64,000 nucleotides of DNA from assembly GCA_037176705.1 (NCBI GenBank), contig CM073893.1:30479182-30543181 (forward strand), written 5' to 3'. Position 1 is the stretch's first letter. Each line of letters opens with the position of its first letter. Both the position numbers and the translations under genes were made by a program. The stretch comes from Molossus alvarezi. Lineage: Eukaryota > Chordata > Mammalia > Chiroptera > Molossidae. Shown one piece after another: positions 62,244 through 64,000 of this stretch. The notes beneath the pieces were generated by a model. It searched no databases. It saw nothing but the letters and a program-made list of their open reading frames with translations, and was not told where the DNA came from.

Positions 62244-62502
62244 GCCCTGGCCGGTTTGGCTCAGCGGTTGGAGCGTCGGCCTGCGGTACAGAGAGACCCG
62301 GGTTCGGTTCCCGCTAAGGGCATATACCTCCGTTGCAATTTGTCCCCGGCCCTGGTTGGTCGTGCGGGTGGCAGCCACTCGATGTGTCCCTTCACATCGA
62401 TGTTTCTCTCTCTCTCTCTTCTTCTCTCTCCCTCCCGCTCTATCTGAACAAACAATGGAAAAATGTCCTCGGGTGAGGATAAAAAAAAAAAAAAAAAAAA
62501 AA
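62244..62502 (+). mobile_element. VES SINE, youngest-looking copy
   Basis: Starts gccctggccggtttggctca, with B box gggttcggttccc, CT body, TCCTCGGGTGAGGATA and an almost pure A tail of about 23-26. The 16-base duplication aaaagtcaagttttca is exact at 62228-62243 and 62503-62518. Confidence 0.97.
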
Positions 62503-62518
62503 AAAAGTCAAGTTTTCA

Positions 62519-63476
62519 AAAAAAGTAGTGTTCATTTATATATGAAGAACATTTACAAAGACATAGATGTCAGAAAGTATTTAACATTCTGTGTTCAATA
62601 CATCCAACCACTGTTCAAAGGTCAAAAATAAATTAAAAGCATCAAGTAAAACAAATTGAATAAAAATTTAGAGTCCCATGCACAATTTATATTCAACTAT
62701 TAAAAAAATGAAAAGATATGACAAATAGAATTATAAAGACAATGTAAAATGTATTACTGCTACTAGAGAGGAAGTTAAATTACAACTTCATGACAACAGT
62801 TTTAAGAATCTAAATGAATGGACAACCTACTTGAAAAAAAAGATGTTACCAAGATTGTGCCAACTAAGGAGAAGAAAATATGAATAATTCAATAACTATA
62901 CAAAAATTGAAAATAATTAACCTAGTTTATTTAAAAAATGTCAAAAAGTCCATAGAGTTTAAGGGTATCTAGAAAATATTAAGCAAGTAAGATGCAAATT
63001 CTGTTGTATTAAAGTGCTTCAGAGGAAACAGCAAAAAAAAATTTGAAAACTTATGACAATCATGAGGTTAAAATAACTGAGTAAAACCAAAGATAGATGG
63101 GCAATCCTGCATCCCTTTGTTTACATTGTTAAAAAATAAAAGCCCCTTAAATCTCATCAATATGGTAGTGGTTAAATAAAACATGGTACATCCAAACTAT
63201 GAAAAACCATGACAAGGTTTAACAGAAAGATGAAGACCTATAAATAATAATATCAAACAATTCTCAGACATATTTTTAAGAGATAACAGTCTGAAAACAG
63301 CACATGTATAAGGAAAGTATTTACATAAAAAAATGATCATCTGTAATAAATGTAGGTATGTAAATTCACAGTAAGAGGACTGGAAGGAAAATGATGAGTA
63401 GTAAGGGGATAAAGAAGGAAATTGATGATTATTATGTTTAATTATAATGTATTGGTTGATTCTTTTATAATGACAA
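62519..63476. other. Unassigned AT-rich DNA
   Basis: No gene recognised. Parts of 63120-63330 (catcaatatggtagtggtta, then acatggtacatccaaactat) may be old L1 ORF2 3' sequence in sense, not assigned. Confidence 0.35.
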
Positions 63477-63478
63477 TA

Positions 63479-63592
63479 CAGGGGAGGGCAAAGGTAGGTT
63501 TACAGTTGCAATACAAATAATATAATAATTAATAAATAAAATATGTTTTGCCTACTCCCAACTGCAAACCTACTTTAGACCTACCTCTTTAT
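63479..63592. mobile_element. Tc1/mariner-type MITE, second copy
   Basis: Left end caggggagggcaaaggtagg, then tttacagttgc. The right end, gcaaacctactttagaccta, is an imperfect inverted match. TA occurs at both borders (63477-63478 and about 63592-63593). Same family as 20910-21041, with a more AT-rich, degraded middle. Confidence 0.8.
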
Positions 63593-63594
63593 AT

Positions 63595-64000
63595 TCATGG
63601 GCAACTTGTATCTAAAAGTTGCTGAAAATCAAAGCAAAATTACCAGTTCTACATGGAACAATGTTATTTATATTAACTTCTCTCAACTTTAATATCTTGG
63701 TTTAACCTAATCAGTTTTAAAGTGTGTCACAAATCATTGGTATTATTAAAGAACAATAATTTTGAATAATCTATTTTTTTAAAATGACATTACAGTCTAG
63801 ATTTTCTCTGTTGCGATGTTCCTCTTCCTCACATGAATTTAGTCATTTGTTTTTGAGTAGGAGAGAAACAAATAGAATTATAGCTAGTACTTATGAATGT
63901 TACATGAGTTGGATAGGTAAGTGGAGTCTGTTTATAATCGTGAACGAGGCTAACAAACAAAACAAAACTAAAAAATGTTAGTGGCTTAAAATAATATAAA
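63595..64000. other. Unassigned DNA
   Basis: Nothing recognised. A 65-codon frame at 63784-63981 has no domain. Confidence 0.4.

Noticed and set aside
62256..62447. Recurring similar short protein frames (MAQRLERRPAVQRDPGSVP type) at 2946, 21927, 31902 and 62256
   Set aside because: These are frames through the VES SINE head and body. The likeness comes from the shared repeat, not from a gene family.

Overview
The window is AT-rich mammalian intergenic (or long intronic) DNA from a bat, most likely a vespertilionid or close relative. The diagnosis rests on about 25 copies of the tRNA-derived VES SINE family, a 3-kb hAT transposon, a small mariner-type MITE present twice, and L1 LINEs with bat-like 3' ends. 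I found no host protein-coding gene, no tRNA or rRNA gene, no CRISPR array and no bacterial-style operon. Every open reading frame longer than about 100 codons that I could recognise comes from a transposable element.

Layout. 0-3.9 kb: unassigned DNA with three VES copies. 3.9-6.9 kb: a nearly complete but decayed hAT transposon with both ends and a target duplication, carrying a broken transposase gene that is itself split by a VES. 6.95-9.1 kb: an old L1 fragment holding two more VES. 9.1-14.9 kb: a VES-free stretch with old MIR and L2. 14.9-19.2 kb: an L1 complete at both ends, with target duplication, missing the middle of ORF2. 20.7-21.7 kb: an old L1 interrupted by a mariner MITE. 25.2-28.1 kb: an LTR-like repeat and an old L1, the latter split by a VES+L1 insertion that shares one target duplication. 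31.4-34.6 kb: two old L1 fragments with VES. 34.6-38 kb: mostly unassigned. 38-50.6 kb: VES, L2, an MLT1A-like LTR, and an MLT1-type LTR split by a younger L1. 50.6-54.2 kb: repeat-poor. 54.2-64 kb: an inverted L1, more VES (one reduced to its tRNA head), AT microsatellites, L2, and a second MITE.

The window mainly records nested insertion: L2, MIR and MLT1 are oldest, then older L1, hAT and mariner, then younger L1 and VES. VES copies occur inside hAT, L1 and MIR hosts, nearly always with duplicated target sites of the A-rich kind made by L1 machinery. I saw no convincing new gene system. The most unusual items are a compound VES+L1 insertion, two very short VES forms, a conserved hairpin just before the VES A-tail, and the hAT copy with a perfect subterminal hairpin. 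Family names are from memory of consensus sequences and were not checked by search.
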